A DNA stretch of 64,000 nucleotides from Oxytricha trifallax (lineage: Eukaryota > Ciliophora > Spirotrichea > Sporadotrichida > Oxytrichidae). Positions 1 through 14,013 of this stretch are shown here, piece after piece. A program made the translations under genes and the position numbers. Position 1 is the stretch's first letter. Each line of letters begins with the position of its first letter. The DNA lies in NCBI GenBank assembly GCA_000711775.1, contig ARYC01000340.1, positions 85,538-149,537 on the forward strand. The letters are read 5' to 3'. The notes beneath the pieces were generated by a model, which did not search any database, had not been told where the DNA came from, and saw nothing but the letters and a program-made list of their open reading frames with translations.

Positions 1-2394
1 TACTATAGTTTATATGATATGTTAGACAATTAAACAGATAAACTTAATTTATATGAATTAATATTAGTTACATTAAATACAAGACTGATTTTTAAATCAA
101 ATCCATGTCTATTTCATCAAGCATGAAATTCAATTAATTTTGGGCTAATTTCAAGATCAATAAATTTTATAGCTAGATAAAAGATCATTTCAGTTGATAA
201 AAGGAAGACAAACTGATTCCTAATTTAAGGAATTAAATCACAAGCTAAGTTTCACTTCTCATTTATTGAAAGAGATTTAGAGTAATACTTTAATTCAAAA
301 AGATGAAAATACTAATTAAGATTAGTTAGTTGCTATTACAATTAATTATAAAGCAAACAAGATTAAACAGCTTAACTGGAACAATTAATAAGGCAAATAA
401 ACCTTATATAAAATACAGAAGTTTTCATTCTTGTTTTAGAGCCTGCTACCTAACTTCATCAAGCAGGAATAGCTCACTGATATTTAACAAAAAAAACAAT
501 TAAAATATAATATCAATAAAGTCAAAAGTCTTGGTGACAAATTACAGGTATTCAATTCATTTCTAAATGTCAAGCTTGATGCCTCTTAAATACCAATGAC
601 TAATTATTTGGTGTATAAAAACTTTGATGAAGTGGAAAATACAGACAGTCGATATTACATTTATACTCAATTAATGATTCTTGTCGAAATGCTTGTTAGG
701 AGTAAAAATATTTATGATTAATAAAGTCCACAAAAGCCTTTAAAATAATAGTAAGAATGACTATTTTTTATTGTTATAAAGATTTATTACTATTTTGCAA
801 AAAAGTTTCTGGCTTACAAATATATATATTGTCAGATATAGATTTAATAGTTCAATTAATATTGATTATTTTAATTAATCAATTTTAATTATACTAAGTA
901 TCTTGAAGAATCTTTAACTGATAGCGATTTTACATATTAAATTACAAAATTTCTGAAAAATATCAAATTAAAAATGCTAAATCAACTTTAAAATAAACAA
1001 AATTATTTTTAAAATTGTATATATGTTAAATATGATTTTTAAATGATTGTAATAAAAATATATTTATAAAGTAAAATTAAAATATAAGCGAAAATATAAA
1101 AAATCCTTCAAATTAAATATGACTTAATTAATAGCTTTCATAATTAAACAATCAATATATAGTTTAAAAATATTAAAAAGATTCTAATGCTGATATAGAA
1201 TTAATATTTAGTCAATGAATAATTGTCATTTGATACAATTTTGAAATTTTTCTCTTGAAAACTCAATCTTTCATTACAATTCTAAAGATTTAACAGTCAT
1301 AAGAACGATCCTCCATCAATTAGCAAGTTATCTCATATTGCTATAAAAAAAATTTGGAATACATAGTTGTTATCTTTATGATTGTTTGCAACATTAAATT
1401 CACAGTCAAGTGGTGTCAAGTGGTGAAACTGAACAAGTTGATGGTCAATGTTACTACGTGACGAATAAAATATTCTGTTTAAGTTTAAGACAATTTATAA
1501 AATTAAATATTTATAGTTAAATTTTACACACTCTTTATACTGTAACATTAGTCCTATTTATATGACCATATTTTCATTACTAAAGTTCCTTTTATTATTT
1601 ATAAATCTTTGGCTTTGGAAGAAAATGTATTTTTTATATTAGTTAATTTTACGAAAATATTATTCCCTATAAAGTATTAAGGCATAATAGATGTTAATTA
1701 GTGAACATTCCAATGTTTGCTTCCACCTAAGACCTTCAAATGAGAGTTGAAATATTTTTCTTCTGGTCTTTATTTTAATTTTGAGTCATCATTGAGCTTT
1801 ACTACATATTTTTATTATTTTAAGTTAAACACTTTAAAGTAGAAATCTAATTAAATTAGTATATTTTCTGGCATAAAATCACTAGGGGAAATTTTTATTT
1901 TATCATTTCTATTATGCTTTAAAATTTAATTATTTTTCAATAGATTTTGATATTCGAGAAATCTCATATTATTCATGCTAGACCATATAAATTTTTTTAG
2001 ACTGTTGTTGCTTGAGCATTTTGTATCCATTCCATATAATTATATAGAATTAACTGCTTAAACTAAAGGATATATGTGTCTGCTGCTTACTTTTAAATTA
2101 TAAATTATTGGTAAAGAACCTTTCACCATCTTCTTCTTCTTCTTCTTATTCTTCTGCATATTGAATTATAATTGCAATTTCTGGAAATAAATATTCGTTC
2201 ATTTATTTCTAATAATATGCTAAGTAATGCTTGTTTCGATGTGTTTTTTATTATCAACTAAATTACAATTTTGAAATCATTTAAAACTTACTCTTAGACC
2301 AGAGATTTTTAATTTACTCATAATAGTTTGTCAGCTGTTACTTTTATAATTTTTGCCTGCCTTTCTTAATTCTCGTTATTTGTTAAATATTATT
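1..2394. other. AT-rich non-coding DNA
   Basis: No gene or convincing coding frame was seen on either strand, even with TAA and TAG read as Gln. The sequence is A/T runs with short imperfect repeats and a small TTC-type microsatellite near 2130-2155. It ends at the left arm of a foldback repeat. Confidence 0.6.
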
Positions 2395-2803
2395 GTAGAA
2401 ATACATTTGAATTTGGAAAATTAATTATAAATATATTTAAATTATTTCTAAATAGTGGCAGTTAAAGTTAGCCAATTTAAACGATCTTAGGCTTGTTTTA
2501 TAGAAAATAAAAAATAAACTGGACTTTACTATTGGCGGTACTATTTTATCTCATGAGGGAGCGAGATAACTTGACTTTAATGTGAAGGTATAATATAATG
2601 GATTTAGAGGTGTTTAATTAAAGTCAAGTTATCTCGCTCCCTCATGAGATAAAATAGTACCGCCAATAGTAAAGTCCAGTTTATTTTTTATTTTCTATCG
2701 AATGAGCCCAAGATCGTTTAAATTGGCTAACTTTAACTGCCACTATTTAGAAATAATTTAAATATATTTATAATTAATTTTCCAAATTCAAATGTATTTC
2801 TAC
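2395..2803. mobile_element. Foldback (palindromic) repeat, copy 1
   Basis: About 409 bp, almost wholly an inverted repeat. The left arm starts GTAGAAATACATTTGAATTT and the right arm ends with its complement; arms of roughly 190 bp are near-identical and meet in a short AT-rich centre near 2580-2620. Inner arm landmarks are a block containing GGCAGTTAAAGTTAGCCAAT and a GGGAGCGAGATAACTT block next to the centre. No protein is encoded. Sister copies lie at 24153-24563, 28742-29147 and (interrupted) 33154-39416, so this is a dispersed non-autonomous family. Complementarity continues a few bases beyond the ends, so a target duplication cannot be separated from the palindrome. High arm identity suggests a young or homogenised copy. 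Confidence 0.88.
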
Positions 2804-5800
2804 AATAATATTTAACAACTATTAAACTAATTTCTTACTTCTAAGTTTAGACTACAATTTTTACAATTATTTCAGATTGCTATACATTTAGTGTTGATCA
2901 TTAGATGGTTGATATTAGCATAATTATATTTAGTAGTTATGTATAATTATGTAGCTTTAATTTTTGAATTTATATTTGTTTACTTTGTGACATCTTAAAT
3001 GCACCCTGAATTATTTTCAAGAATACTTTTTCCCACATTCCTCACTTATAATCAACTATTTGTCTTTTATTATATATTTATTAAAATACATACTTTATTT
3101 TAGAAAATTAGAATTCAACATCATCATTTAAGGAGATGAAATGGACATATTTTAATTTATTTTTACATGCTGGTTTTGCAGCTTAACTCTGCTTTCTTGC
3201 TTTTCTATTATTAAGAATTTATTATAAATTTTATTTTAAGTGTAAGTGTCGCTAAATATCTTATTTATTACTCAAAATAATATATATTAAATAATTATTA
3301 TTTATGTTATATATTCACAAGAATTCAAGAATTAAATTGAATATATTTATTATATTAATTTTATCAATTTTTTAGAAAAATTTCAAGTCTGTTTAGGATT
3401 TAATGTTAATTAAAATTATTAGTACAAAATTACTTCGTTAAATTATATTAATTTTTATAGGGTTATATAGTAATCAATAATATCAATAAATATCTGTGAA
3501 ATTAGTGTTTGGAATGTTTCAAATTAAACAGCAATTGGTTGTTGAAATAAAAATTTTGAAAAACAGACTATTTGAGGGATGATTAGCTTTAAAACAGTAC
3601 TAATTGTACGACTCCTTAAAATAATTATTAATCTTAATTTTGTGATAAGAAGGATTTAATTTGGCTTAATACAAGAATACCTCAATACAATTTATCAAAG
3701 TCCATTTCTAGAAATAAAATTACTAATAAAATATAAAGACAATATTTATACTAACGTTCCACATTACCTCGAACTTAAAATTGAGATTTTAATACCTAAG
3801 GAATTAAAGTCATATGCTAATATCAAGTGACACTTAAATTTTTATGATTAAATCCATCTTTTTGAAAGAGAATTTTCTTTAAATAATATTTTTGGGATTA
3901 TTACAACTGATTAACTTGAAGATTTGAGAAAATTACAAAATTTATAAAGGTATATACAAAAATTAAATGAAAATCAAAAAAAGATTATTGCTATTAGATA
4001 TTAAATTTATTATACATTTGGGGGCTTTTTTATAATTTATATTTTGAATAAACTTAATATATTTTTACAAAAGCGGCAAAGGTATATTAGTCCCTACATT
4101 TTAGTCAAAATCCTAAAGATAATCTACAAAAAAAAGAAAATTGTTTAAATCAAATAAATTTATAACAAATCATCAAATAATTACTATGGTGAAGAAGAAA
4201 TAAAACATGCTAGTGATAAAAAGTCCAAATTTAATATTTTAGTTAAATTAGCTTTATAAATTATTCCAATGATCAAGGGGTTTAACTTATGATATATTGT
4301 ATTTAATAAAATCTTACATTAAATTATAAGGCCTATCTATCATTTTAAAATTAATAATTTTCCATTTTATAAAAATTTTCCATTTTTATATCGAATGCTG
4401 ATAGTCGTAATTTTCAACACATATTTTTAAAATATATTTTAATTTGAGCAAATTTTCCTTTAATGCTTAAAAAATTAGAAGAATAAGGAACATTGAACAA
4501 ATATTATTAGATATATTTATTAATTATTTCTGTCTTTATCTATGAGCTATAAGGTTGTTCATAACTCCTCGTTTTAAGCTGATGTACAGTAATATAAATT
4601 ATGATTTTGATTTGTAGCTTAAATTTTATAAATTTATTTGATTATGACTTATCTTAGTGTATAGGGCTAGGAACGTTGCTTCAGCAATTTTAACAATTTT
4701 TGTATCTAATGGCTTAAATTAATTAAAATATTTAAATTATTAATCCTTTGATATATAAACTATTACAACCTGGTGAAACTTTGCGACTATTCCTTAAGGT
4801 GTAGGAATTAATATTTCTTAATAATTTAATTATTTTTTTGATTATTTTTGGCTTTTTTGATTTTTTATAGCAACATTTAATGATTAAAAACAACAAATTT
4901 TTCTATTAATTTAACATATTTTGTCAATTTATTTGTATGATGAATAAATTTTAAATTCAAATATACAATTAAAAGTAGAATTAAACAAGATTATCATTAA
5001 TTTCAAGTGATTAGAAAAACATTAATTTACTTCTCTATATTACATATTTCTTTTTATTTTCTTTTTCTACATTAATAAATTGAAAATCTCTGTCAGACTC
5101 ATTATAATTATTATTTATTATGTATTTAAAACCAACTTAATTACTAGTCCATTATTGAAGGTTTATTGTCTTATAAATATTTTTAAAAAGTATTAGTTCA
5201 TTAAATGGAAATTTTAAGATTTTACTCATTTTAAATGCATTTATTGGCAAAAAAGGAGAGAAAATCATTGTTTATTTAAAAATAAACTAAAAGTTTTAAT
5301 AGAGATAATAACTATAAAATATAGCAAACTTCTTCACTGAAACCGTAATAAATTATAAAATGTAAAGCCGTAAATCCGTTTTAATAATTCATAAAAAGTC
5401 AATTAATTTATCTATTTTAATATTCCCTTTGCTTTTTACTTTTGTTAGTTTGACTTCTTTTTGATATGAGAAGATCATGTTAATAAAGATTTCTAAAATC
5501 ATGAAAGAGTTAGTATCTTAGTATCTTATGCTAATATAATTTTATGAAAAAGAATTTTTATCAAAGAATTTAAAATTAATAACGAAATAACAACAACGAA
5601 GCTCGATATTGTGTATTGTTGAATGTTGCATGAAAATTAATCCTAAATGCAGTTTTAAAACATTTAAATACTAAATGTTTATATATCACATAATAAACTT
5701 CAAAGTTTATAAATTTGAGATAGTCAAAATATATAATAATAATAGGCATTAAAATATTTCCTAAAATTAAAGCACTTTAGTAATGTTGACTTTAAATAAA

Positions 5801-7869
5801 ATAATTTAATAAAGTAAAATATTTCGAAAAATCATTATTATAATCGCCAAATCTTCTACTATAATCTATATGAATAATAAGATTACTATGATGATGATTT
5901 AACACAATAAATTATATTCTCTAATGAAAATATAAAATCCAATCATTAAACCCATAATATAGACGAATATAAATCATAAAGATAAATACACTCATCTTTC
6001 ATACATTCTAAAACCAAAGAATTGTCAAATATATTTCATTAATCCTTGAAAACATAATTATCTTGTTGTTGTAGTGGATTTCATCACTTTCGTCAAACTT
6101 CTAAAATGCATCATTATTTTAAAAAGAGATTTTTAAAATAAAAATAAAATACTAAAGACTAGAATATAATAGTTTTGACTATGATTAAATTTAAAAATTG
6201 TTATATAAAATTGTATCACAATTACTAATGGTAAAGGATTCTTTGCTTAAATTTATGAGAGAAAAAAATTACCAAATATTTTTTTAATATATTATAACTA
6301 ATAGAACTTCAATCAGAAATGCCTATTAAACTTAGGGGCAAACCTCTTAATTTTTGTTTTAAAAAATATTGTAGCATGCACACATCAAACACTTTCTTTG
6401 AAAATGAAACCATAGTTGATGATATATTTAAAATAAATTAATGATTTAACTCAGTTATTTACAAAATGGTTTATTTTAGATTTATAAAAAGAAATATTAT
6501 ATTTATTAGGTATTACAAATAATTATGAACTATTCAAAGATTTTGATTATCATAATTAAAAGATTATTGATTATTGTGATTTCGAAGTTGCAGCATAAAT
6601 GGCAATTATAAGAAAGATAAATAACAATCAGAAGAGACTAATTTAAATATAATATTATAATGTAAAAATTGCGTAATGTGTGGGACTATTAAACTGTTAA
6701 TTAAAGCAAATTTTACTATACCAAGAATTCTTAATATTAATATTGAAAAATCGAGAATTAATATTGTATTAATTTAAGTCAAATGAAACAATCAAAAAGT
6801 TCGATTGTTAAAAATGAATTTCTATAATATAATTTAATATAGCAGCAGTGAGAATAATAATAATAAAATAATGTTTAAATTAAAAAATATAGAAAATAAA
6901 TTCAATATGATCTAAAAGTTTTTGTAAAGAGGGGTTGTTAATTATTTAATATGTAAATTTAAATATATATTATTTAATATTTAAAATATTGAATAATTTT
7001 GCTTTGCTTAATATTAATTATCAAAATGTATTGATTCCTTTTAAATCCAAATTATAAGTATTAATTCTTCGAATGACGACAAAATAGATACGTGAAATTG
7101 GCATCCACTCAACTCCCTAGTTAATTTTAAATTGACTTCTTAGAAGTGGAGATAGAAACCATAACTATGTAGATGATGGCATCCTGACCCTTTTTATAGA
7201 AAAATTTCTTTTCGTTGAAATACAAAACATTAAAAACTGTTTTGTAGTTTTGAAGGGTTCTATATTAATAAAAATAGTCTATCAAGTCATACTTAATAAG
7301 ATTCATGTTAATATTTTAATAATGTTAATTGTTAAAAATAATATTTTAATAATTTAAAATAAATGCTATCAATTATGTGCAAAGGTGAAGATGATGAAGG
7401 TAATGAAGATGATGAATATTTTAGGCTTATTTTATCACAATCAATAAAATTTGCTTAGTCTAACTGAACGATAAACACGCTACACTTGTCACATGCAAAA
7501 TAGTAAGTGCATGCAATTCTCGCCTTGGGTGTCTTAATGCTTTAAATAAAATATAGAGTATTTTTAAACTAAATTAATACATAATATTTAGTACAAATTA
7601 TATACCCTATATTTAATAAATAATTAAAATAACATATCAAAACCTTGATATGAGAATGTTTTTATAATTAAGATCTCTAACTAAATCTTAATAATTATTT
7701 AATAACGACTTATAATTGTAAATATTTAAGATTGAAAATAAATATTGGTGTCATTCATTTAAAAATATAAATTAAATAACTATTTATTAGCAATAAAATA
7801 AAAATGAATTACAAAAAGTAAGATAAAAATGGAATAATTAGAAAAGAATAAATAAAAACAAATAAAACC
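2804..7869. other. AT-rich non-coding DNA
   Basis: About 5 kb without a recognisable gene. Local curiosities are ordinary low-complexity stretches, for example GATGATGAAGG-type repeats near 7385-7415. No transposon ends or introns were recognised. Confidence 0.5.
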
Positions 7870-10700
7870 TCAAGAGAAAATGTGAGCGAATTTTGTGAAT
7901 GTTAATTTAATCAATAATAAATAAAATACTTTGACCTATATATTTAAGTCTTGAGCAATGGAGTTGTCTATTTAGTAATTCTTAATAGAGTTGAGCAGCA
8001 TTCTAGTCTCTTGGTCATACTCTTAAAGATTTATTTTCTGCTTATGCTGATCTTACACTTCCTCACTCATGCTGGCATCTTCCTTCTGTCCCTTGCATTC
8101 CTCCTCTTGATGGTGACCTGCCATCTCATGAGAGTTCCAATTAACACTAACCTTCTGGGAATCTTGCGAACTGCTGTCATAATCCTCGCTATCACTTGAA
8201 CTGGTCCTTTCGTCCCTGTCTCGATCTAAGCGTGCTTCAGCGTAGATATTTTAGTAGGGATGGTCATGGAGCCCTGGCATCTTCTAACTCAACTCTGGTT
8301 CGATCACTTGCATACATCAGCTTTAAATGCTCCACCCACACTGTCTTTCCTCAAAGATTGTTTTCATTATTGATATTGACGTGAATGGCTTTCCTGATGA
8401 CATTTACTTCAAGGATTTCTTTCACTCTGTAGGCCTCTCCATTGTCAAGTGGTGCTTGCTGCTGAATCTGTAGTTGTGGACCCTTTCTTTGATCTGAACT
8501 TTATTCCATTTCTAATCTCAAAGTTTAAATTTTAAATAAATTATAATTTTAATAGGGCGTCTTGAATTTTAATAATTGGTAATAGTACTTTAATTGGCAT
8601 ATAAAATTTTTTAGTATTAAAGGTTTGCCTAACTTACCAAATCAGTGTTGCAGACGAATTTTAGGGTAAAAACGCAAATGAGGACCAGCAAAGATAGTAA
8701 TTCGAGAGCCGTTGAAAAGACACATTGTCCTCTAATCTACCACACAGACAAGTATTTCCAAAGCCGAGATAAACTTCAAATACAAATGGTGACGGATTAG
8801 CACTTTTAATAGAGATTGGGTGATTCGTGAGTTCATATAAGTGGTGGCCAAAAATGCCCTCAAAAGATGTGAAAGTCAAAGAATTTCACTATTCGTTAAA
8901 AGCCTTCTGCCATCTTCACATGACCTGAGGAACCTAGTGACTTGAGACCTGGAGTCAAATATCTCATAGAGTGGGCCTTCCACAACAGTCGTGTATCCCC
9001 ACAAATAATTACTGACTTGCTCTGCAATTTCTAGAGAGGAGTAATCTGCAATGTATACCTCCTCCTCAATCTCTATTGGCATGCATAAAAACTGTCTGCG
9101 TAATACACCCACCTACTTTAGTGGCTCAGGGTCTGGGAGATAAGTCTTTGTATGAATACTTCTGAGGTCGCAAGGATTTCATACAATAGCGTATGAAGAC
9201 ACAATTTGCTGCTCGTCAACTTCTTGTTAGGTGTTAGGAAGAGGATGTGTTGGGAATTAGAGTTTTATGAAGACGCCCACGCCTTTGTTTATTGTGTGGT
9301 CTCGATTTAGTTTGCATGATGAGAGATTTCCCCTGGCTGATTACTCTAATTCTAAATGCTATTCTCTAAATCATCAGGCTGGAAAGAATTGTATGTACGA
9401 TGCAAAGTTGGTAATCCTGCTATCATGGTCTTAACTATAATATCCTCTATATTCTCCCAGAGAGTCATAAAATCTCACCTATTGCTACTTTTACTGAATT
9501 GATTGGAGTATACACGTAGTTTGAGATGGGAGCAGGAATTGACACTTTACCACTTGAAATGTGACAAACGAGTCTTGAGGCAATTGTTTAAATCAAGTCG
9601 CTGTTGACACCATTGGAATATCTCAAAGCAATAATAGAAAGTGATAGAAAGATTGGGTCACTAGTCAATGGGGTCCCAGTACGTGTGAGATAATCAGCAT
9701 CGTAGAAAGTAAAAAGATTATCTATAACAGCTGAAAGTTCAGCGTTTACAAATACTTCGTTCTTTTCTAGTCCAACGAGGCTAGTGTAAATTTATAGATC
9801 ACTGATGTTTTATGGAACTGCTGAACGTACATCAACATCATCTGATGTTTATGCGAAACTTCCATCTTCTAAAATGCCCATTAACTACCCCTAATTCTTT
9901 TGGAAAGCTCCACTATTATCTGTAATGATTTATTCTACGTAATTAGAAGATTCTCTAAGAGTCTTAAGTACAAGTGAGGTCAAAGTCATTGAATCTTGAG
10001 ATCATGGAGTAAGTCTAATATATATATATATAAAATCATATTCAATCCCCAAATCCAGAGGAGCTCTATCAAGCATGACGAACAAACTGCCATTAAAGCT
10101 GCATAATGTGTCATTGTGTTACTCATTCTGAATTATGCTAGTATTTGCCTCATACCTCAAAACTTCCCTAATTTTATATATCTTGTTACAGTTATTATAG
10201 CGCATTCTAAGATGAAGGAATCTGTGAACTCACTCAATACAGTTATTAGTATTATTACTATTGCTAAAATTTTTGTACTGACAGCCCATTAATTAGCTAC
10301 TAATATTACTAATACTGTAGCTGCGAGAAATTGCTTGTATTTTGATCATTATTTAAACTACTTTAGTCTTTAACTTGTTATTGCTCTTGATACTGTTGTT
10401 AGTTTTGATTATTGTTATTTTGAGGTTTTAGCCTGTAAATGTATTTTGCTTAGGCCCGCTATTGTTTGTTGTGAATTGTAATTTCATTGCTTAATTAAAG
10501 TTACTACTCTGGTTCTAATTAGTATTCTAGGAATTACTGCTCATGCCATTATTGTGGAATTTTCAATTATGCTACCATTGTCATTATTATTTCACATTGC
10601 TCCCAGCACTTGTCATTTCATTATTAGTAGCCTAATAATATTAGTGGCTATTATTGGAGTTGATGGAATAATTAGTGTTGTGATATTATACTAGGGAAGG
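7870..10700 (-). pseudogene. Unidentified degenerate protein-coding block
   Basis: Minus-strand frames are clearly protein-like but change frame several times and contain in-frame TGA. From upstream: a Gln/Asn-rich stretch (about 10600-10250), then ~210 codons (about 10120-9490) containing YTSLVGLEKNEVFVNAEL and interrupted by one TGA near 10000. Next come WENIEDIIVKTMIAGLPTLH (about 9460), VGVLRRQFLCMPIEIEEEVY (about 9100-9060), a Cys-containing segment NPSPFVFEVYLGFGNTCLCG (about 8800), and a C-terminal part containing GEAYRVKEILEVNVIRKAIH (about 8440). A charged Ser/Glu/Gln-rich tail ends at TGA 7870-7872. I do not recognise the family. AT-rich interruptions (for example 8530-8640) could be introns, internal eliminated sequences or decay. 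GC content is higher than the flanks. It could be a dead host-type gene or part of an unknown transposon. Confidence 0.5.
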
Positions 10701-11362
10701 TCTCCAGTACTTTAATCACCTATCATTTTTTGTTATCATATTATTTTATAAATTAGCTTTCTTGATTAGCTTTTATATTTTACAAAAATTACAGTAAATT
10801 TTACTCTTGGGGTTTTATATATAGATTAAAAAAATAAACAAATAATTAAAACTTAAAAAAAATATGAAAATCAAGAAAATATTTTAATTAAATATATAAA
10901 TTATATTATTATTATAATTGAAAATATATAATTTGCATATTTTTATATTTAGTTTAAAAAAAGAAATATATAAGATAAATTTAATTATAAAACTATTAAC
11001 TGTTAACATATATATTAAAAAATTTAAAACCATAATATAAGGATAACAGAATAAAGCAAATTAATAGATGTGTAAAAGTCAAAGAGTTATTACTTTGTGA
11101 AAATGTTGGCGAATAGGTCATAATTCTTAATGATTTAATTAAAAAGTTCATAAACACCAAAACCCCATCGTGTGTTAGAGATGAAGTCTCATGAAGATTA
11201 TTAAGTAAATTAAAATAAGTGAGTAAATAAGTTATACCTTTAAAGTAGAAATCATAAATAGTTATTTTCTTAAATTGAAATAAATTTCTTGACTAAATTG
11301 TCGTACATAATTACTTACCGTCAATTAAAACAAATTTGACTGAGTTTCTTTTAAGAATTGAA
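10701..11362. other. AT-rich spacer
   Basis: Spacer between two minus-strand degenerate genes. No coding frame or element boundary was recognised; the stretch 10800-11050 is almost pure A/T. Confidence 0.4.
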
Positions 11363-12829
11363 TCATTTAATCGTTGTTGATAAATCTGATTCTGTCAATT
11401 GTTGGATGTTGTTAATACTTTACTTAGCTGCAGTTTGAGATATTTACGATGAAATTTCTTTTTAATTGCCTAAATTAATAATTTATTCCAAATTGTTTTT
11501 TAAATCAGCTTTTTCTATCAAAAATACTCTACTATTTACTTGTTTAATATTGCTACTCATAATCTCAAAATTGCAATTAAACTTCTTTTATAGGTCATTG
11601 CATATTGTATTTACTTAATCAAAAATATTTTTGGAGTTTAGTGGCTAACCTATTAATTTTTCTTCATTTTCAAATAACTTATGCTATTCATTATGAGGTT
11701 AAATTGCTTTTTTTCATCAATAAGTTGTTTTAGGTTTTGATAAAGCTATGTAAACCTTTTAACCTAAATTGCTAAGGATTCTTATGTTGCAATTCCAATT
11801 GTTGGAGATAAATCTTTTATATCCTTAACAAGCACCTAAAACACGTTTTGAAATTTAATCTTTTCCATCTTAAACTAGCTGCTCTATCATTTAAATGTCA
11901 ATCCCATCAAACTTATTTTGAAGGTTTGCTAATTATTCATTGTTAAGTTAAAGTTTTTAGTCAAACTTTTCATTAAGTTGTTCTTATAAAATTTCTGGGA
12001 TTTGGGCTATCAACTTCTCTCTCATGTCATTCAAAGCTTATTAAGTCAAATCCTTGAAACTAGTAATTTAGGATTTCCTCTAATTGATTTAATTCAGGAA
12101 AAAGTTGTATCGGACTTTGTTTGAAATATGAATTTAATGATTACTATCCAGAGTGAATTTACCATTCACTTTGGGATAATTCTAATGAATTATTGCTTCC
12201 TTAATCGCTTCTAATGCTAATGGGTTTAGATTTAATTTTAAACTGACTTTTTTATCTTATTAATTTTATTGTTATTTTGTAACAACTTATTTTCCAGGAG
12301 TGGATCATTTACTATCGCTTTTTCATGAATTTAAGGTTATTATGAGCCAGTCAGTTTCGATGATGTTGTGATTCATCCTTGCGAAATTTCTTTTGTAATT
12401 AAACTTTCACATCCTTGTACATTTTTTTTCCTAATATGCCTTACTTTTTTAAGTATTTCATAATCTTATCTCTCTATTCTCTTGTTTTAGTTCCTTAAGA
12501 TAATCTTCATTAAAAATTCAGCGGTGTAGTCTGAAAGTTCCTAATCAGAAATTTTAGTTTAAGGGGTTTTGGCCTTTTAAGTTTTTTTTGTGGTTATTTT
12601 TTTACTCATCCTTAATTAATTATTTTTTTTATCTTGACTTGCTTATAAATTAATTGTGGTTTCTAATTTTAAAGATTGTTATTATTAATAGTCTATTCTT
12701 GAGATTTTACTTTTACAATATAGAATATTCTTCATTCGAACCATATATGCCTTTTTGTGTTATTACTTAAACTAATATTCTTAAATTAGTTACTAAAAAA
12801 GATTCATTAAAATAAATAAAAAGCTAACA

Positions 12830-13314
12830 AACTCTAACAACTAATCCAAACTATAACAAACTCTTATATTATAAAACTCATTCTTTGTAATCCTATTAAT
12901 TAAAAAAACTTAATTGAACTTTCTGATAAAGACAATGAAATAAGATCACTCTTTGAATAATAAAAACTAAAATTAAAACCACCCTACTTATATAATATAA
13001 TTATTTGCGTGTTTCAACTCGAAATAAGAGGTGCATAAATATATTTTTATAATATTTTATTGAAAAGATTTCAAACCTATTCTTTTCTCTATTTATGCTC
13101 AAGAATCTATTTTCTATAGGTATAAAGTTGAAAGAAATATTATTTGTATATTATAAATTCAACAAATTAAGTTATAAGCTTATTTATAAGTTTATTAATT
13201 ATTCTTTTTAAAGAAAGCTCGTTCTTTCTCAAGAAATAATAAGCTTAATCATGTTAATAAAATAAAATTATTAATATATGTACCAGAGTTTGTTATAGTT
13301 TTGATGTTAGAGTT
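12830..13314. repeat. Inverted-repeat-bounded insert (~485 bp)
   Basis: The left arm 12830-12863 and right arm 13286-13314 are imperfect inverted copies sharing AACTCTAACA and ACTATAACAAACTC. The interior is AT-rich and non-coding, while protein-like minus-strand sequence lies on both outer sides. It is either a small non-autonomous element or an internal eliminated sequence. No clear target duplication was seen. Confidence 0.5.
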
Positions 13315-13643
13315 AAAAATTTAGAATTAAATTAAGTTAGGCTAATTAACTGAAATCATAAAATTTTTGTTCTGCTATCAACCTTCAATGTTTTAATGTT
13401 TGCCATCGCCATCTATTATCCCTTAGTCGTGAAGTTACATGACTAAATTCTTGTAGTAGATCAAGTCACTAATTGCATCTTTCATTTGGTTGACTCTATC
13501 CTAAATTCTTTTATTTTTATCTAAATACTTTCTCTTGGTTGGTTATTATGAAATATCATATCCTTTAATTTCTTCATCATGCTGCTGTCTCGATTTACGT
13601 TTTGCACTCTCCTTCAGTAGGTAAGCAGATCTACCCTTATGTA

Positions 13644-13675
13644 CTATGAACAAATATACAATAAATTTTACTTAC
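13644..13675 (-). other. Short spliceosomal intron (32 nt)
   Basis: On the minus strand GTAAGTAAAA...GTTCATAG. Removing it joins a Cys/His-rich segment to one containing ICLPTEGECK. The length fits the very short introns of ciliates. Confidence 0.5.
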
Positions 13676-13954
13676 CACTGAAATTGAGACTATTTCAGAG
13701 TGCATTTACAAACTTTGGCTTCATGTGTACAATCATGTTTTATGACTAGTCTAGTTTTTCTCATCGTTTTAATTTAGCATCTTATATCATCTACTGCACT
13801 CCTTCTTAGTCAAGTGATAGCAAAATATCAAAAAGCAATCTTTTGTCAAGATGGAGCCAGTCACATTGACTTCACAAGTATTTTAGTAATTCGGGTCTTC
13901 CCTCTGTAAATGCTAAGAAATGATCAGAAGTTAATGCTTCAATCTGATGAACTG

Positions 13955-14013
13955 CTGAAAATACAACATTATTACGTTTTAAGTACTGTAATTATAAGCT
14001 TAAAAATTCTTAC
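13955..14013 (-). other. Spliceosomal intron (59 nt)
   Basis: On the minus strand it begins GTAAGAATTT and ends TTGTATTTTCAG, with protein-like sequence on both sides. The exact 3' splice site is uncertain by a few bases because CAGCAG follows. Confidence 0.6.

Noticed and set aside
11150..12570. CCAAAACCCC at 11157 and its complement GGGGTTTTGG at about 12558 as ends of another TBE-like element
   Set aside because: The sequences diverge immediately inside these ten bases, there is no AAT duplication, and the interval lies inside the coiled-coil gene remnant.
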